Positions 45,944-57,578 of a DNA stretch of 64,000 bases are shown piece after piece. This stretch comes from Raffaelea ambrosiae (Eukaryota; Ascomycota; Sordariomycetes; Ophiostomatales; Ophiostomataceae), in assembly GCA_002778195.1 (NCBI GenBank), contig PCDI01000002.1:2166859-2230858 (forward strand), given 5' to 3'. A program made the translations under genes and the position numbers. The notes beneath the pieces were generated by a model. It was not told where the DNA came from, made no database searches, and saw only the letters and a list, made by a program, of their open reading frames with translations. Each line of letters opens with the position of its first letter. Position 1 is the first letter of the stretch.

Positions 45944-48262
45944 CTAAAGGTCTTCCTCGAGGCTCTCCATCAGCCCAAGCAAGACCAACCTGGATTCTCG
46001 CAGATCGGGGGCCTCACAGTCCCAGAATTTGAAGCCGGCAACACACAATTCCACGCCTTGACGCCAGACGTCCGGGACGTAGATTCTGCCACTCTTCACG
46101 GCGGCTAGGATCAAGAGACTCTTCAAGAACATGCTCCGGTTTTCGAACCAGCTTCCGTGATGGCGGTGGCGTGGTGTTCCGCGCGCAAGATGGGCCAGGC
46201 AAGCATCCACACATCTCTGGGCATAGGGACGCACCGCTTGCTGCACAGCGTCGTCCGAGGTCGGGTGGACGGCCAGATACAAAAATGGTCGATAGATGCG
46301 CTCGCGCAGGTCTGAAAGCCGAGCATGGAGAACAAAGTTGAGTTCTTCCGTCGCCAGTTTGTTGTATGTCTCGGATCCCTGGAGAGCCGTGAGCGCATTG
46401 GGGATATTCTCGAACCTACGCCGAAGAATCCGTTCGTCAGCGAAGCACGATCATGAGGGGACAGCATCGGGCCCGGAACAGTCCTGCTCACTCACCATTG
46501 CGTCATTTGCAGCTCAAGCTCCTCGGCCACCCGGATCATCCGGTCCAGGGACGTTGTCAGCCAGGCGCCCTCGCTGTCCCTGTAAAAGCAGTTCATGATC
46601 CGGTTGCCAATCTTGCGCACGGCGAGCTCGGAGAGATAGTAGCTCCAGATCTTCTCCAGGTCGGGCTCAGGCCCAGCCAGTGTCTCTACTGCGGAGCCAG
46701 TACTGCTGAGAGCAATGCCCTCCATGCCGTCGCTGCGAGCAGGCTCGGGTGGTGTTGGGAAGACGTCCGGATAGGCCACACTCGCAAGGCCAGAGGACGG
46801 GATCTGTATCTCCATTCGGAGCTCGCTACCCAAAACGGGTCAGCTTCAGCGGGGGTTGATTTGTATTTCGTGGGCAGCCAGACGGCTCGACTTACCACTC
46901 GGATTTCAGGCAGGACCAATACAGTCGGCACACAAGGGCTTCGGATGCCTGGGCCTCTTTTCCACGGCGTCCCTGAAGGTACACCTGCAATGCGACGCAG
47001 GCGCGGTGGAACGATGTCCAGGCCTTGGCTGGCCGGAGAGAGTACATCTCGTACACCCCGAGAAGAAACCAGCACTGGCAAGCCTCGACGGAGCTGTCCA
47101 GCAGGCCGACCCGTTTTTGCGCCGTCACATAGTAGCTCTCCGCCGTGGTGTAGTCGTGCGCATCAGCCACGCTGTTGAGCGACACAGGACTGCCTACGAT
47201 GTCGGGCGTCACGGGGTCGGGAGAGAAGCCCGACGACACGGTGGCCAGAGCACATACAGTAGCCTGGCGCATGCGGTTAGCCGATGGCTCCATCGATGGG
47301 ATCCTCAGGACCAAACAAATAGTTACGTCGCTGCATGATCATCTTACCAGAAGACACGATGTCGCATCCCAGCCGAACCCATTTTCCGCCACCCATTTCG
47401 CCTTCTGCTTGAGGTCGCCTGGGTCCAGAACAGGGTTTTTGATGTGCACGTTGATGAGAAATTGGTTGACCAGGCTCAGCACGTCGTGTTCCCAGACGCC
47501 TCGCCCGAGGCCAGAGGCGCGGACGGGGCGGGCACCGACAAGGGGGGGGCCTGGCAAGGAAGAAAACTGGCGTGACACAAAGACCGAGGCACGCTGGCCG
47601 GCATCGGGATTGAAAATCAGGCTCGTGATCCTGGCATGGTCGAAATGGCCGCCGAAAATGGGCCAAGAGAGGACCTGCTCGCAGGATCCGGGGCTGCGCC
47701 CGGTAAACTCCAGAGATTCCACCAGGCCGTCCGAGGCCAGCCAGCTGCTGTGCACGGCCACATGGTCTGCACGTCGAGGAAACGAGTGGACGGCAACGAA
47801 AGGACTGTCCTCTGCATGGTAGGATGCCGCGGACGTGTCGGGGTCGGGTCGTGTGCTGGGTGATGCGGTGGACACAGAGCTCGGAGCAGCATTGTGCCGA
47901 GATTCCAGCAGACGCGCGACGTAGTTGACCCTTTCCAGAATTTCCAAGCTGGCCAGATCGTATCTAGCATCACGCCATCAGACCCAGGACCACCGAGAGA
48001 CAACGTTTTGGAGAACAGCATCGGGTACGTACGTGGAATGGTCTCTCCTGGGCTCCTGAAACGTGCACGCGATGCCCAGTCCCAGACAGGCGCCGCATGT
48101 TGGCCTGCTGTTGTCACATTTGATTTTGCGTTTCCGGCACGTCTCGCAGGCCGTCAGCGCCCGTTTACGGGGATAGCTTGCCCGGGACCGACGCGGCTGC
48201 TGCGCAGTCGTCGTGTTCTGCGACGGGGTATCCCGGCCATTCCGCTCAGACGGGGACGACAT
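45944..48262 (-). CDS. Zn(II)2Cys6 transcription factor, cluster-type
   Basis: Exons 48262-48033, 47963-47348, 47263-46896, 46825-46496 and 46415-45944 total 2016 nt, giving 671 residues. The zinc cluster is intact in exon 1: ACETCRKRKIKC, then RPTCGACLGLGIACTFQEP. The later exons give the fungal-specific domain: AQKRVGLLDSSVEACQCWFL and LGVYEMYSLRPAKAWTSFHR, then YWSCLKSECELRMEIQIPSS and MTQWFENIPNAL. The gene starts 378 bp from the divergent oxidoreductase gene at 48641, which makes it the likely local regulator of that gene and perhaps of the transporter and dehydrogenases to its right. All introns are 69-84 bp. Confidence 0.93.
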
Positions 48263-48640
48263 CTGTCTTTTCTCGCTGGACAGCAGTTCCTGGCGGGGAG
48301 GATGGAAAAGGAACCAGCACGACCTCTTGCCTTGACTCCCCGGACGGGGGGTGGTTTTATTGTACGTCTTCGTCTGCAGACGCCTCCACACCTGCGGGTA
48401 GTTGCCGAGACTCCGCGGTGCATGTTGACCAGCATTGGACAGGACAGTTGGAGAATTGGGGAGTCCTGGAAAAGCAACCTACAACAACAGCGCCGCGTAA
48501 TTCGTTGTGCGCCATGTCGTATTCAAAAGGAACACTTGTTTTTTTCTCTTCTCTCTCGTGGAAGTTCTATGACTTCCTTTGCTTCCGTCTATATTGTGTA
48601 TGATTCTTGTTCGGCTACGGCTATCGGTGGCTAGGACGCA
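48263..48640. promoter_or_regulatory. Divergent promoter regulator / oxidoreductase
   Basis: 378 bp shared by the Zn2Cys6 gene (-) and the Gfo/Idh/MocA gene (+). At 48340-48347 the sequence CCGGACGG is an everted pair of CGG half-sites with a 2 bp gap, a spacing that zinc-cluster dimers could bind. This could be an autoregulatory operator, but CGG triplets are frequent in such GC-rich DNA. Confidence 0.4.
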
Positions 48641-49868
48641 ATGGCCCCCCCAACGATTCTTCGAGTCGGCATCATTGGATGCGGCGAGATTGCGCAGGTG
48701 GCGCACATTGCCAACTTCAACCACCTTGCCGACAAATACCGCGTCACGTATCTCTGCGATGTGTCGCACGATGCACTGAGACACTGCGCAAGCATGGTCC
48801 AGGGCGGCCAGCCCCAGACCACGACCAAGGCGGACGAGCTTTGTGCTTCGGCAGACGTCGATGTCGTCCTGATCTGCAGCGGCGACGAGTACCATGTCAC
48901 GCAAGGCATCATGGCCCTCGAGCACGACAAGTGGGCGCTGATCGAGAAGCCGCTGTCGTTCTGCTTCCGCGACCTCGACGCGCTGGTGGCAGCCGAAGCG
49001 AGGTCCAAGGGCCAAGTCTTTGTTGGCACCATGCGCCGCTACGCGCCGGCTTTTCTCGAGGCCGTCGCGGAGGTCGGCGGCATGGACAAGATCCTGTATG
49101 CCCGGGTGCGGTCCATCATTGGGCCCAACGCCAATTTTGTGAACCAGTCGGGGACGTACCCCCAGCGGTTCACCGACTATACCGACCAGGACCGGCAAGA
49201 TCGCGCCGAACGAAACGACGACATCTTTGGGTGCGCGCTGAAAGACGAGTTCGGCGTGGCAGCCACGCCACAGGCTGCCAGACAGCTGAGCATACTAGGG
49301 AGGTGGGTGTGTTCCTGCTCTTTGTCCCTTTTGTGTGTTGCCCAAAGAGTCTGTTGCTGATGTGCGAAAACAACCGCTTGGCAGTTTGAATGCGCATGAC
49401 ATCTCGGCCATGCGCGAAATACTGGGGATGCCAACGCGTGTCCTGGGTGCGAGCCTGGGGTTTCCCGGGATCTACAGCGCATTGCTCGAATACGAAGGCT
49501 TTGCAGTGACCTTTGAGTCAGGCATCAACAGCGTCCCCGTTTTCGATGCCAACATCGAAGTGTACGCCGAGGACAAGATTGTCCGCGTCGATTTCGACAC
49601 GCCCTATGTGAAAGGCCTCCCGGTCACGATGACGGTCCGGGAAAAGGTCCACAGCAGGGACGGCAACAGCTCCTATGGGTACCAGGAGCGGCTGATTCGG
49701 CGCACCTACGAAGACCCCTATCTGCTCGAGATGCTGGCGTTCTACGACTGCGTGGTCCACGGGAGGCCGGTCAAGACTACAGCCGAGGACTCGAGGGGTG
49801 ATTTGGAGATATTCAAAATGATTCTGAGGGCGGGCGAGAAGAGCTACAAGTCGGCAGCCTCCACTTGA
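48641..49868 (+). CDS. Gfo/Idh/MocA-family oxidoreductase
   Basis: Exons 48641-49302 and 49385-49868 total 1146 nt, giving 381 residues. The N-terminal Rossmann motif is VGIIGCGEIAQVAHIANF; VVLICSGDEYH and the family Lys in LIEKPLSF mark the active-site region. The C-terminal alpha/beta domain continues through the second exon (YAEDKIVRVDF, YLLEMLAFYDCVVHGRPVKT). Such enzymes oxidise or reduce sugars, cyclitols or their acids with NAD(P). The substrate is not readable. It is divergent from its presumed regulator and converges on the sugar transporter, whose stop is 244 bp away. Confidence 0.9.
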
Positions 49869-50111
49869 AACTGGCATTGGAAACTGGGAAGAGAAATAGA
49901 CATTCGAGGAGGCCCCTGCACGTGGGCATCCGACCGCTCCTTTTAGTGGACCAGGCCGGTACCCGTTCGGGGTGCTAACCGACATGTACGGCCAACAGCG
50001 AAGCTAGGATCCCGACACAACTACAGCGTAAAAGACAGAAACAATTCCCAGACTAGTCAACCTGCCGCCACATTCTTTCCATGCACCAACAATTTGGTTG
50101 CCGCCGGCAGC

Positions 50112-52801
50112 TCAGTGGCCAGCAAAAGCCTCTGCTTCGTTCCCACCAGAGAACCCTTCGAGATGATACAGGGGCTCGAGCTTTTCGTGGCGGCGGAAGA
50201 GGACGTAGCGCTTGACCCAGTACGGAATCCAGGTGCGAAGGTGGTAGGCAGCATGGCGGCGAAGAGGGACCCCGAAAATGTAGTCGAGCTCCTCGAGCGT
50301 GCGCTGCTTTGTTTCGGGGAGACAGAACAGAATGACGACAAAGGCCACCATGTTCAGTCCGGCGTAGAATCCAAAGGCTGACAAAAAGAGCATGGTTAGT
50401 ATGTCAAGCGAGCAGCGATGGGAGGCAGGGAGTCCGGGACAGACATCTTACCTCCCGAAGGCGTAATCCCGGTCAACAGAGACGGGAAGGTCAAAGACAA
50501 GATGCTTCCAATGGTGTTGTTCCAGCAGACACAAAAGGCCACGCCGATTTCTCGGTGGGACAGCGGAAACGCCTCGGACACGTAGACAAAGGGCACGGGT
50601 CCAATGCCGGGAGAGTAAAAGGCCGTGAACAGGTAGACAAAAAAGGCAATCAGGGGCACCCGCGCCGAGACACTGTCGTCGATGAGGAAGCAGCAGCCAG
50701 CCACAATGAGGCACCAGGCCATGTTGGGAAAGGTAAACAGAAGCAGATTCCGGCGGCCAAAGGTATCAATCTATGCGAGGGTTACCATCACGATACGATC
50801 TTGCTCGCACCGACAAGGGGGGGGGGGACCTGCTTACTGTTCGTATGGCGGGAAAGGCAAAGACAAACTAGACCACGTCAGCCCATCCCATCGGAGCAGC
50901 CTATGCATCCTGTCGACAACTTACATTCACGAGTCCAAACCCCAGAGAGGCCAGCAGGCACTGCAGAGTTGTGTAGCCGGCTTCGGAGAAGATGGTCGAC
51001 GAGTAAAAGGACATGATGTTGATCCCCGAGAACTGCTGCGCCGTCATGGCAATGCATCCGCCAATCGTGGCACGCCGGAGTCGAGGAATGGTCATCAGTT
51101 CCGTCACACGTCGTACAAAGGTGGTACCGCCAAACGCTTCCTTTTCTTCGACGATCTGACGATGGGCGTAATACTAGGTGACACAGTCAGGCATCAGCAT
51201 CCCGCCTTGATTTGCTCTGCTCCATTCTCTTGTCTTTGGCTTGGCTTTTCTTTCTTGCGTCCCATCCAATCCACTTACCAGGTCTCTCGCCGCTTGAAGC
51301 TCACTGTTGCGCAGACGACAGAACGCGTTGAACGACTCGCGGTAGCGTTGATTTTTCAGCAACCAGCGAGGCGATTCTGGCGTACCATTTGTCAGTGCAA
51401 AGAAACAGCAAAAGAGGAAAAAAAGAAAAACCCCGAAATCTTTGATCTATTTTCAGGTCTTTCTCAACTTACCCGGGCAGAACCAGATGAACAGCAGGAT
51501 GGGTATCGCGGGGGCAAATGCAGCAGCCAGTTGGAAGCGCCAGGCGAGTCGTCCGATGCGGTAAAAGATGAGGTTTGAGCAGAAACCACTGACGACAGAG
51601 GTTGCTGTGAGACAACATTCATTTTCTTCATAGCAAGCAGGTCAACTTACACGAGGATGCCAAACGCCACCCAAAGCTGGAAACTCATAACCAGGCCACC
51701 GCGGATCGTAGCCGGGGCAGTTTCCGAGGTCATGATGGGAATGGTTGAAATCTTGACCCCCATGCCTTTTTCATGGAAGTGGTCAATGGAGAGCAGCAAG
51801 AACAAGCAAGCATTGCATTGGGGACTCACCTAGGCCCATAAACAAGCGGCAGAGCAACAGTCCCCACCAGTTCTGCGTGAATGCCTGGGCCAGGACGGGG
51901 AATACACAGCTGTTTTTTTTGTTTTTTGTTTGGTGAGCCAATGCTCTAGAAACCAGCAGACGTCTGGTAGTCACTCACAACAGGCCCGTGAGGAAGATGA
52001 CGCCCCTTCGGCCAAGAAGGTTGTTCAGCGGGTCGGTCGCCCATGCGCTGCAGAGACCGAAAATGGTGGGCCTGCACATCGGTTCGGATCAGCAACACCA
52101 CCTCCAACGGTGGAAACCAGCTGGACAGGACGTACGCCGAATTGATCAGTCCCGTGAGCCACGTGTTGTTCTCGATGCCAAACTCCACGGGGAACGAGAG
52201 ATTGGCTCCATTGGCTCCGGTATTGTCCCACCCCCTTGTGCCCTGTCAGTGATTTGTATACACGACAACCAAGGTCGATGGCAACACATACTGGATAGCA
52301 GAGCCGAGAGAACAGACGGCAATGGTAAAGTACAGATCTTTCGGCAGCCGCCACGGATCTGAAGAGTGTCAGCATGCATGCATTGGCTTGTCGTCTGTCT
52401 ATTCCAGGGCGCGAGATGCTGCCCAGCGTCAACATACTGGTGACTTCGCGACGGAGATGGTATTTGTCCTCGTCGTCGAGCTCGGGGATGTTGTCGATGT
52501 CTTCTGGGCTCTGTGCAACAAGAGCACCCTTCCGGAAGACCTCTTCCTTGTCTTGGAGTCCATTGGTGACACAAAACTGGGAGACTTGTGCGAGGAGCTC
52601 GTCCTTGGGGATGCCGCCGAGAGGGTTGATGATCCTTGGTCGTGTAAGCCACACACAGACTGCTCGGGAAGAAGGGAACACCAGAAGGGCTCGTGAAACC
52701 TACTTGGCATTGATATTTCGGTTGTAGTCATCCACCGTGTGCTGGTGAGGCCCCTCAAGGTGCTCAAAGTCGTCCTTTTTGGACGGGGAAATGGACGACA
52801 T
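50112..52801 (-). CDS. MFS sugar transporter, 13 exons
   Basis: Exons: 52801-52704, 52634-52438, 52358-52292, 52234-52118, 52071-51979, 51909-51830, 51765-51651, 51588-51473, 51376-51279, 51173-50925, 50867-50838, 50770-50452, 50377-50112. They total 1845 nt, giving 614 residues with every phase matching. Sugar-porter motifs: SAIQGWDNTGANGANLSF, DPLNNLLGRRG (loop 2-3), WFCPESPRWLL (PESPR, loop 6-7), AMTAQQFSGINIMSFY (TM7), DTFGRRN and LPETKQRTLEELDYIF (PETK near the end). Twelve helices are expected, with long cytosolic ends; the N-terminal 120 residues resemble fungal polyol/sugar permeases. It probably imports the substrate of the flanking dehydrogenases. Several acceptors are AAG, and one intron is only 46 bp. 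Confidence 0.93.
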
Positions 52802-53653
52802 GGTTGCGGGCAGGAGTCACTCGGGCTGTCTGCTGTGGACAAAATAGAGCTGCTCGAAAATACCGGGACGGGAGGACGAGCACGCAAAGACAGGAAGCCC
52901 ATGGGAGGCGGATCATTTTACTTATACGTCTCCGAGCTCGGTCTCGGGATACCTTTCCTAGGCCAAGGTTGAGGTCGACAGCAAAGGCCCCTGTGGGAGC
53001 ACAAGCAGCCGGAATGGGCCACAGCAAGCGCACTAGAACATTCTGGGGCAGTTTCCGGGGTATGCGGGGATCTGGGGTCCCAAGCCAGCAATGTGGACAG
53101 GAAGCGACCCAACGGACAGGGTGCCCTGCGTGTGTCCAGTGGGTCCTCGATGGATGGGATGCGGCATTGGCTTACATGCATGGGGACGGCAACACGTGAG
53201 GTGATGCTGAAAAAGAGCGCACAATGCACACCGTACTCGGAAGAAGATTCGCGTCAGTCTGCGCGCGGAAATCAGGAGACTCGGCAAAAGCCCCCCCCCC
53301 CCTCTGAACCGCTTTGAGCAAAGAGGTGGTCATCAGAAGGCCGTTGGCTCCGTCTGGCCAATCAAGGCCTCGATGCCCTGTACAGGTTCTGCAAGGCCAA
53401 GGTGAGAAAAGGTACGATGCCCTGCACAGGAGCGTCTGCAAGGCAAGGATGAGCAGAAGCAATAGCCGAGACTCCGCGTGCCCCCCCCCCCCCCTCCCAA
53501 CAACAACAGCAGCCCGCAAACGAAGGCCCCCACCGGTGATTTCACGTCGTCGCCGTCCAGGCATCTCGATGTATAAGGGGTGTCACCACACCCAGCTCGC
53601 CTTGCCGGCTGCGTTCCAGCTGCACAACGTGCTGTGCTGGGAGCCATTTTGCC
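52802..53653. promoter_or_regulatory. Divergent promoter transporter / dehydrogenase
   Basis: 852 bp between starts at 52801 (-) and 53654 (+). Two C runs lie at 53291-53302 and 53481-53494. An imperfect duplication of an aggtacgatgccctg/tcgatgccctg word occurs near 53370 and 53410. No gene is seen. Confidence 0.45.
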
Positions 53654-54733
53654 ATGTCAGCTGCCCGTGCTCTTCCCACCCTGCGCTGGGGCATTGTTGC
53701 CACCGGCATGATTTCGTCGTGGTTTGTCCACGACCTGACCCTGGCCCGGCACGACGCCAAAGCACGCCACGTCGTCCAGGCCATTGGCTCCTCGTCCCGG
53801 GACAAGGGCGCGGCCTTTGCCGAGACATTCATCCCCCCGTCCGTACCACCACCCCAGGTCTATGGAAGCTACGCCCAGGTCTACGCCGACCCCGACGTCG
53901 ACATTGTCTACATCGGCACGCCGCACGGGTTCCACAGACAGAACTGCCTGGACGCCATCGCAGCCGGAAAGCATGTGCTCTGCGAAAAGGCGTTTGCAAT
54001 GACCGCCCAGGAGGCCCGGGAGGTCTTCGCCGCCGCCCGCGCCCGGGGTGTCTTTGTCATGGAAGCCCTGCGCACGCGGTTTTTCCCTCTGACCCAGACT
54101 CTGCTGCGCATGGTCCACGAGGACAAGGTGATCGGCGACGTCCGCCGCGTCTTCTGCGACCTGGGGCTCGACATGGACATCACACAGCTCGGCGACGACT
54201 CGCGACTGAAAAACCCGGCGCTCGGCGCGGGCTCGCTGCTCGACATTGGCGTCTACAGTCTGACCTGGGGCAGGATGATCCTGGACCCGAACAGGGGAGC
54301 GGCCTCGGCGAGGCCTCGAATGGTGGCCCTACAGAGCCTCGCCGACAGCGTGGACATGGCGACTTCCATGCTCCTCCACTACCCGCCCACCGGTGGCCAC
54401 GGCATCCTGACCTGCACCACCCTATCGAGAACCCCGAGCACCTTTTGTCGCATTGAGGGAGCAGCCGGCTTCATCACGGTAGAAGGGGAATCCGCCTCCA
54501 AGCCGGCTGCGTTCACTGTCTACCCGAAGATCCAGGAGGACGGGAAGACACCCAAAGGCCAAACATATTCCTTTGACGTACCAGGGAATGGTCTCTTCTG
54601 GGAAGCGGATGCCGTGGCCCTTGACATCGCAGAAGGGAGAACAGAAAATGAAGTCATGCCGTGGGAGGAAACCATGCGGATCATGGAGTTGATGGACGAA
54701 GCCAAGAGACAAGGCGCTGCAGAATTTCCGTAA
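53654..54733 (+). CDS. Gfo/Idh/MocA dehydrogenase, D-xylose/dihydrodiol type
   Basis: Intronless, 359 residues. Rossmann start LRWGIVATGMISSWFVHDL, then DPDVDIVYIGTPHGFH, the catalytic-lysine motif GKHVLCEKAFAM, and FVMEALRTRFFP followed by GAGSLLDIGVYSLTWG, all hallmarks of the D-xylose 1-dehydrogenase (NADP+) / trans-dihydrodiol dehydrogenase branch. Fungal relatives oxidise D-xylose or reduce diketones with NADP(H). The ATG at 53654 directly precedes the Rossmann strand. It is divergent from the sugar transporter, with which it probably shares regulation. Confidence 0.92.
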   Translation: MSAARALPTLRWGIVATGMISSWFVHDLTLARHDAKARHVVQAIGSSSRDKGAAFAETFIPPSVPPPQVYGSYAQVYADPDVDIVYIGTPHGFHRQNCLDAIAAGKHVLCEKAFAMTAQEAREVFAAARARGVFVMEALRTRFFPLTQTLLRMVHEDKVIGDVRRVFCDLGLDMDITQLGDDSRLKNPALGAGSLLDIGVYSLTWGRMILDPNRGAASARPRMVALQSLADSVDMATSMLLHYPPTGGHGILTCTTLSRTPSTFCRIEGAAGFITVEGESASKPAAFTVYPKIQEDGKTPKGQTYSFDVPGNGLFWEADAVALDIAEGRTENEVMPWEETMRIMELMDEAKRQGAAEFP

Positions 54734-55214
54734 AATGAGATGCTTTCCTGATGGATTGTCCAGCAATGATGCGAGTCTTTTACCTCCTTGAGCAACAGAC
54801 GCGAAATATATTGTATCCTTCGTGGTCGGGGTCCGTCTAGCTAGATTCCAGGCTGAAAATCAGTATGAAATCAACAACATTTTCTCAGGCAGCACTCTCT
54901 AAAGCATTTGTAACATTGCATAACGTCTAGCGAATGTATTCTTGACATTGACTACACTGTTCTTTCCCCATATCTCGCTACAGACACACACATACACACA
55001 CGCACACACCCTATGGCGAGTTGCTGTTGTCGGCACACGAAAAGGCGCCGCCAATCAGGCCGTGTAGAGACATGAATTGGAGCATGAGCCGGGCATCTAT
55101 ACGAGAGATGGCCGAACCAATAGATGTAAGACTTAGACAACAAACAGCAAGCGTGGTTTCCTAGTCCATCTTTCATCCCATCCAAACAGTCCAAACAACG
55201 CTGCGAAAACGACA
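54734..55214. other. Spacer between converging dehydrogenase and SDR genes
   Basis: 481 bp, with an ac/ca dinucleotide-rich run at 54985-55010. It contains two 3' UTRs; no gene. Confidence 0.6.
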
Positions 55215-56191
55215 TCAATTGATCGTATATCCTCCGTCCACGACCAGGGCATGTCCCTGAACAAAGGACGACTGCGCTGAACACAAAAACAGCACCGCCT
55301 CGGCGATCTCGTCGGGCGTCCCCATGCGCCCCATGGGTGCAATGGCAATGGCCGGCTTCAGACGCTCCTCGACCTCGGCCGACCCGGTCGTCATCGGCGT
55401 GGCAATGACGCCGGGACACACGCAGTTGACGCGGATCCCATCACGCGAGTAGTCAATGGCGTCGGCCTTGGTCATGTTGATGATGGCCGCCTTGGACGCG
55501 CAGTAGGGGGCTGCCGGGGGAAGATACAAGACGGTCAGTAACGAATACGTGTTCGACGCGAGAGAGAAAAAGAGAAAAAGAGAAAAAAGTGGACCACAAT
55601 CACGTACCCGCGCCGGGCCGGGCCACGACGCCGAGCTGGCTGGCAATGTTGACAATGGCGCCGCGCTGCTTGGGATGGCCCGGCAGCGGCTCCTGCTGCA
55701 CCATCTGGCCGAGAGACGCCCGCGAAAAGAGCCAGGTGCCCCGGTAGTTGACGCTGTTGATCTGGTCAAAGGCGCGGATGGGCGTCTCGTGCGACCGCAG
55801 CGGGGCGCCGAGGATGCCGGCACAGTGGACGGCGTAGTCGACGCGTCCAAACGTCGCCACGGCATGCGCGACAAAGGAGGCCGCGAACGTGTCGTCCGTG
55901 ACATCGCCGTCGGCGGCATAGATCGCGGCGTCGGGGTTGGTGGCACGGATGGCCTCGCTGGTCGTCTGCAGCGTGGCCGCATTGATGTCCGTGATGGCAA
56001 ACTGGGCGCAGCCATCCTTGGCCAAGGCCTTGGCCACGGCAGCGCCGATGCCTAGAGTGCGTGGCAGTCGGCGTGAGCGAGGTCAAGCTCTGGCTCCCGC
56101 ACAGGATCGGAGCATCAGGGGTCCCTTCCTTACCTGTACCGCCGGCTCCGGTGATCAGGGCCACGCCTGGGAATCGTGCTTCAGAGGCCAT
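55215..56191 (-). CDS. Short-chain dehydrogenase/reductase (SDR)
   Basis: Exons 56191-56134, 56051-55608 and 55510-55215 total 798 nt, giving 265 residues, the classical SDR size. Cofactor loop: ALITGAGGTG joins IGAAVAKALA across intron 1 (TGxxxGxG). It also has DGDVTD, the HCAG motif (NNAG position, here HCAGILG), the catalytic Ser region VNIASQLG, and YCASK (YxxxK), completed by intron 2 splicing. The C-terminal part has RVNCVCPGVIATPM and GHALVVDGGYTIN. It is an active-looking NAD(P)-dependent alcohol/ketone enzyme; the substrate is unknown. Its place beside two sugar-type dehydrogenases suggests the same pathway. Confidence 0.93.
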
Positions 56192-56603
56192 GGCGGAAAT
56201 CTGTCGGCCAAACGTCGCAAATCTCACTGTGATCACGACTGATAACCAGGTCGGATGCACGTCTGCCACGGCCCAGATTATCGGCAGCCGCCGGCAGATT
56301 TCCTCTTATAAGGGGAAGACGCTATTATTACTAACAAGGGCCCCAAAGAGGAAGCTTTGCCTTATCTACTCGCCGGGTCATTGGCCCGTTTAACAGAGCA
56401 CAAAGCGGAGCCTTGGGGTCGTTGTGGGTCCTGTTGGAGTCCGACTTCTGTCAAAGGAGCCTCCAAGAAACCTACTTCTACCGCAAGACGGTCTCTCCAA
56501 CAGTGTATGTACGAAACCAGACTGTGTTTTTTTATTTTCTATTTTATTTTATTTTCTTCTATTGTATTTTCTGTATTTTGTTTTGTTCTTTCCAAGAGAG
56601 AGA
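56192..56603. promoter_or_regulatory. SDR promoter region
   Basis: 412 bp upstream of the SDR and downstream of the 2EXR gene, both on the minus strand. T/A-rich at 56520-56590. No gene. Confidence 0.5.
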
Positions 56604-57578
56604 TCAGGCCAAGTAGCATTGCTCCAGTCTTTTTTCCAATGCCTTCAAATCTTGAACCTCCTTTTCGGCGACCCTCCAACCCTGGCTCGTTCGTTCAATG
56701 AATTCAACAAGGGTCTCAACCCGACCGTGATGGATCGACGACTGATCCAACCTAGAACTGGTCGGGTCCGAGACGGCCCGGGCGAGAGCAGACTCCAAAT
56801 AATAAAAGCTCTCCTCAAATTGTCGCCTCATGCCCTGGGCCTGGTCCCGGAAAAGCAACGCGTAATGGTTGTACAGGCCCAGGACCGTGTAGACAAACCG
56901 GCCCGAGTCGTCCTGGAATCGGCTGAGCAGTATATTGCGGTGACACCGTCTCCTGTGATGGTGCCATGTCCTGGCGCTCCACGGGACCCGCTGCCGCCTA
57001 TACACCCGCTGGATGGCCTCCCGAGACTCGCGGCAGGCCGTCCAGAGTTCTGCGTCGGCAAGAAGGTGGACGACCGGATTGGCAGCACCCCGGTCCACGT
57101 CGAGGCTTCTGTGGTATGGCTGGCTTGGTGGCGGCTGGGCGGCCGCCTCCCAGATCATGCTCCGGAGCTCGGGGGGCAGGCATGGAAAGAGGGAGAACGT
57201 CGTGCGTGCTGCGGACGGCACGGCTGCGTCGACGTCGGCAGCTTCGGGCGGGCGGCCGTCTGGTACGACGTCGGACGAAGGCTCCTGGTCTCTCTTGATG
57301 GGGTACGCCCGGCACAGGACTTCCAGGATCCTGCGGCATTCCAGCAAATGGTTCCGAGCTGCAAAAATTGTGCCCTTGGTAGCAGAAATCTTTTTCAGGG
57401 CGGCTGTGAGCCTTTGTCGGTGGGCGGCGGAGCATTGCATGCCAGTCCTGGTGGTGACGACAAGCTTCCACTCGACATCTTCCTCCACCCATCGGAGCAG
57501 GTTGTCGAGCGTCTGCAAGGCTTCACAGCACACGGCATGCGTGAAATGCAGGCGTCTCAGTTGCAGTTGTGTGTCCAT
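56604..57578 (-). CDS. 2EXR-domain protein
   Basis: Intronless, 324 residues. A helical N-terminal half (HAVCCEALQTLDNLLRWVEE) is followed by the 2EXR core at about residues 128-150 (FSLFPCLPPELRSMIWEAAA) with the later CRESREAIQRVY motif. The C-terminus is basic, then coiled (EKEVQDLKALEKRLEQCYLA). 2EXR proteins are abundant in Pezizomycotina and of unknown function; the core resembles F-box-like interaction modules. Confidence 0.78.
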   Translation of the reverse strand: MDTQLQLRRLHFTHAVCCEALQTLDNLLRWVEEDVEWKLVVTTRTGMQCSAAHRQRLTAALKKISATKGTIFAARNHLLECRRILEVLCRAYPIKRDQEPSSDVVPDGRPPEAADVDAAVPSAARTTFSLFPCLPPELRSMIWEAAAQPPPSQPYHRSLDVDRGAANPVVHLLADAELWTACRESREAIQRVYRRQRVPWSARTWHHHRRRCHRNILLSRFQDDSGRFVYTVLGLYNHYALLFRDQAQGMRRQFEESFYYLESALARAVSDPTSSRLDQSSIHHGRVETLVEFIERTSQGWRVAEKEVQDLKALEKRLEQCYLA

